Origin: Paulownia fortunei
Taxonomy: Eukaryota > Streptophyta > Magnoliopsida > Lamiales > Paulowniaceae
Length of the DNA: 64,000 nt
Assembly (NCBI GenBank): GCA_019321725.1
Contig: JAGSPU010000052.1
Location: forward strand, 1,736,001-1,800,000
Direction: 5' to 3'
The notes below the pieces were generated by a model. That model did not search any database. It worked only from the letters and a program-made list of their open reading frames with translations, and had not been told where the DNA came from. Position numbers and translations under genes: made by a program. How positions within the stretch are numbered: position 1 is the stretch's first letter; each line of letters opens with the position of its first letter. Below, one piece after another: positions 61,613 to 64,000 of the stretch.

Positions 61613-63884
61613 TTATAAATGTTTCATGCTTTTTGATCCACCCTTTTTATGTTCTTCTATTTGTAGCGTGTATTTATTTGATCTATGGGTTTACTTACAA
61701 TAGATGATCCTGTGTATGTTTTTGGATTTAATTTTAATGTCTTGATTCTAAAATCTAATTTTGAACAACTAGCATATTGTGGGTGAGTTCGGCAAAATAT
61801 GTTAGGGGCATATTTGGTAAGTTAGTTATAATATTTATGAGAATTTGGTGATTGATATGTTTCGAAGAATTGAAGGGGGCAAAGTGATGTAATGGAAAAC
61901 TCGAGGGGCATTTTCTTAATTGGAGATAATATAAGGGATAAAAAAGAATTAACCTGAAAAAATTAGTGTCTCTTATCAACTAATGTATTTTCTTAGTATT
62001 ATTCAATCAAATGTGCAAAAAAAGATTGACTAAATTTTATATAATATTTCTAATTAAAAAGAATTAAAATTGTGTTTGGACGCGAAAGAATTTAAATTTG
62101 AAAGAAGGATTTGAAAAATTAATAATCAAATTACTTCATATTATGTGAATTTTAAATCACCACGTGTGACTCAAAAAATAATTTAAAATAAGAGTATAAA
62201 AATTTAAAATTTAATATAAATTTATTATGATACAAAATTCAATAGCATCAATTATAAATTTAACATTATAAGCGCTAAATCCATTAATCAAAGCCTAAAT
62301 TAACTAGTCAATAGCATCAATTAGTTTATAATTTTGAAATGGAGAGAATACTATTTATTTCTCATTTTTATATGTATATACCATGGTGACCGTGATTTGC
62401 ATGCTTCTGATGGCCGGCTATGAAATCTAAAGTGGGACATAATTGTCAAAAGTCAACTCCACTAGTGATAATAGCTGTACATCAACCACAAAAACAGTCA
62501 AGAACACAAAGTCTCAAAAACAGAAAAGGTTTCATTGACCATTTTAAGGAATATGCTTCAACCTCATTTTATGTGAAATAGATGTACTGTTTTTGGTCTA
62601 CTAATGACCGTAAAATTACAGGGGTGAGTGATTTTTATTATCCATTCTTTCTAAATTCAACCTTTTTGTTTGTTTAGTGATTTATTTTTAATAAAAATAG
62701 TTAAAATATTTAAATATGATAGGATTCACGTCTTTTTATATGGGTCTCAACCTGATCCAACTTCACGAATTGTTAATTATACTGACATTCGTACATTAGA
62801 TCTATTATATAATGACATTTGTACTAATAATGAGGAGTCACGCCTATGTCTCAACGTCTATCATTAGTTTTCACTTGGCTCGTTATAAGACAATTGATAT
62901 TTCTAACTTAATTCTTTAATTTAATTTTAATTACCTAAAAATATCGACCTAATTTTAATATTTGAGGACTTTAACCCGGACGACCGACTAGCCTAACATT
63001 TGTTCCAACAAATACAAAGGCAACATATGAGTTCTCTTGAGATTCGTAATGCTTAAATTGGACTTGAAATAAAATAATAAATAATTTTGCATGTAAATCC
63101 AATTTTATTAAACTACTCAATTTATACTCCATCCATTGTTAAAAGTGAAGAAAGTTAGAAAATTTATGGGATTAAAGTCTATCATTTAGAAGTATTTATT
63201 ATTTTTTAGTATGCCGTAAATCAATGGTCTATTATGTCATCTTGTACCCATTCATAGTTGAATGAGGTAGATTATTGATGAATTTATTTATGTATCGTGT
63301 GAGAACACCTAAAATTATTAGAAAAGTCTTTGAAATTGGTAAATTTTTAACATAAAATTGGATGTGACAATTAATTGCATTGATACAACTACCAAATGCA
63401 AAATTCAGAGAGTGGGTAGAAAAATTTGCACGCCAAGATTCATCCTATTCTTCAAGGTAGGTACTTCGAATATTCTCTCCCTCGTGGAACATGTGGTAGT
63501 CCATAATCTTTATTATTAATTTCTCAGAGTGTACGAATCTTTCTCGGTCAATCTCAATCTTTCTAGAAAAGCTGTTCATCAAAAACTAGAAAAACCAAAG
63601 AAAAATTAATGTAATCAACTGCAAATGCTTCAAAAAAAAATATATATATAACTGGACATAAATTTCTTGGCATAAAAAATAAAAAGAAAAAAGAAAAGCC
63701 TCAATGAAAATAAAAATTGGACCAAAAAACAGTATATTGCATAACAATCATCACTTTGCTTTGAGAGGCCTTTACAAAACTCTTAGGCCTCTCCAATATT
63801 TTGTATCCAACAGATACACATAAAAGTCTATCCAATAACTCTTGAACAAACTATTTTATTGATATATATATATATAGTAAATAT
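61613..63884. other. AT-rich intergenic DNA
   Basis: It starts with the GASA 3' flank. No gene or clear repeat recognised. Confidence 0.5.
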
Positions 63885-64000
63885 TTAATTTTGCTTATGA
63901 ATGATGGGAGCATAGGCTACTGATGAAGAAGGAATTGCTTTTACAATCTTGCCCTTGCTGGTGAGGGAATTGGGCTGCTTCGAGTCCTCCGAGTTGTCGA
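63885..64000 (-). CDS. 3' end of an unidentified gene (partial)
   Basis: The minus strand is open from the window edge to TAA at 63885, giving 37 residues that include NSEDSKQPNSLTSKGKIVKA and SSSVAYAPIIHKQN. It is GC-richer than the DNA beside it and reads like a genuine C-terminus rich in Ser and Lys. I do not recognise the family. The rest of the gene lies beyond the window. Confidence 0.5.
   Translation of the reverse strand, partial: DNSEDSKQPNSLTSKGKIVKAIPSSSVAYAPIIHKQN

Overview
This is a stretch of plant nuclear chromosome. The evidence is AT-rich intergenic DNA, GT-AG introns of about 0.1 to 2 kb, and proteins with clear flowering-plant families: KOBITO1, folylpolyglutamate synthase, PrfB3, ERD15, plant PP2C and GASA/snakin. 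A core eudicot is most likely; I cannot name the species from sequence alone. There is no sign of bacterial operons, CRISPR, phage or virus.

Layout. 1-6430: a minus-strand KOBITO1-like glycosyltransferase gene (11 exons) and, beyond its 5' end, a second copy of only its last exon and 3' flank. 6900-8441: a plus-strand CCCH zinc-finger gene. 9074-22515: a 16-exon minus-strand folylpolyglutamate synthase gene with a long 5'UTR intron, a likely solo LTR and a 184-bp tandem duplication in its introns. 22.5-26.3 kb: AT-rich intergenic DNA. 26354-30990: a 6-exon minus-strand PrfB3-type plastid release-factor homologue. 32234-38440: a 14-exon minus-strand gene joining a GNAT acetyltransferase to a tandem BRCT pair, with an E2F-type site upstream. 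40542-42520: a minus-strand ERD15 gene (PAM2 protein). 42.6-48.8 kb: AT-rich DNA with repeats. 48839-53690: a tandem minus-strand cluster of short intronless PP2C phosphatases (one intact, one with a single frameshift, one fragment). 53.7-60.4 kb: repeat-rich DNA with a SINE-like element and an LTR-like element. 60572-61612: a four-exon plus-strand GASA/snakin peptide gene. 63885-64000: the 3' end of an unidentified minus-strand gene.

The genes are ordinary, unrelated housekeeping or stress genes and do not form a pathway. I found no novel multi-gene system. The most striking signal is that five genes are broken only by single-base losses inside or beside homopolymers: eight in KOB1, three in the CCCH gene, two each in FPGS and ERD15, one in a PP2C. 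No uncompensated one-base gains were found, and all frames close again once those bases are allowed for. Four other genes (PrfB3, GNAT-BRCT, the first PP2C, GASA) are fully in frame. This looks more like consensus-sequence error than decay, although real decay exists too (the PP2C fragment, the duplicated KOB1 tail, a lost zinc-finger segment).

Exon boundaries were worked out by hand from splice consensus plus frame continuity. Family assignments come from recognition of motifs, not from a database search.
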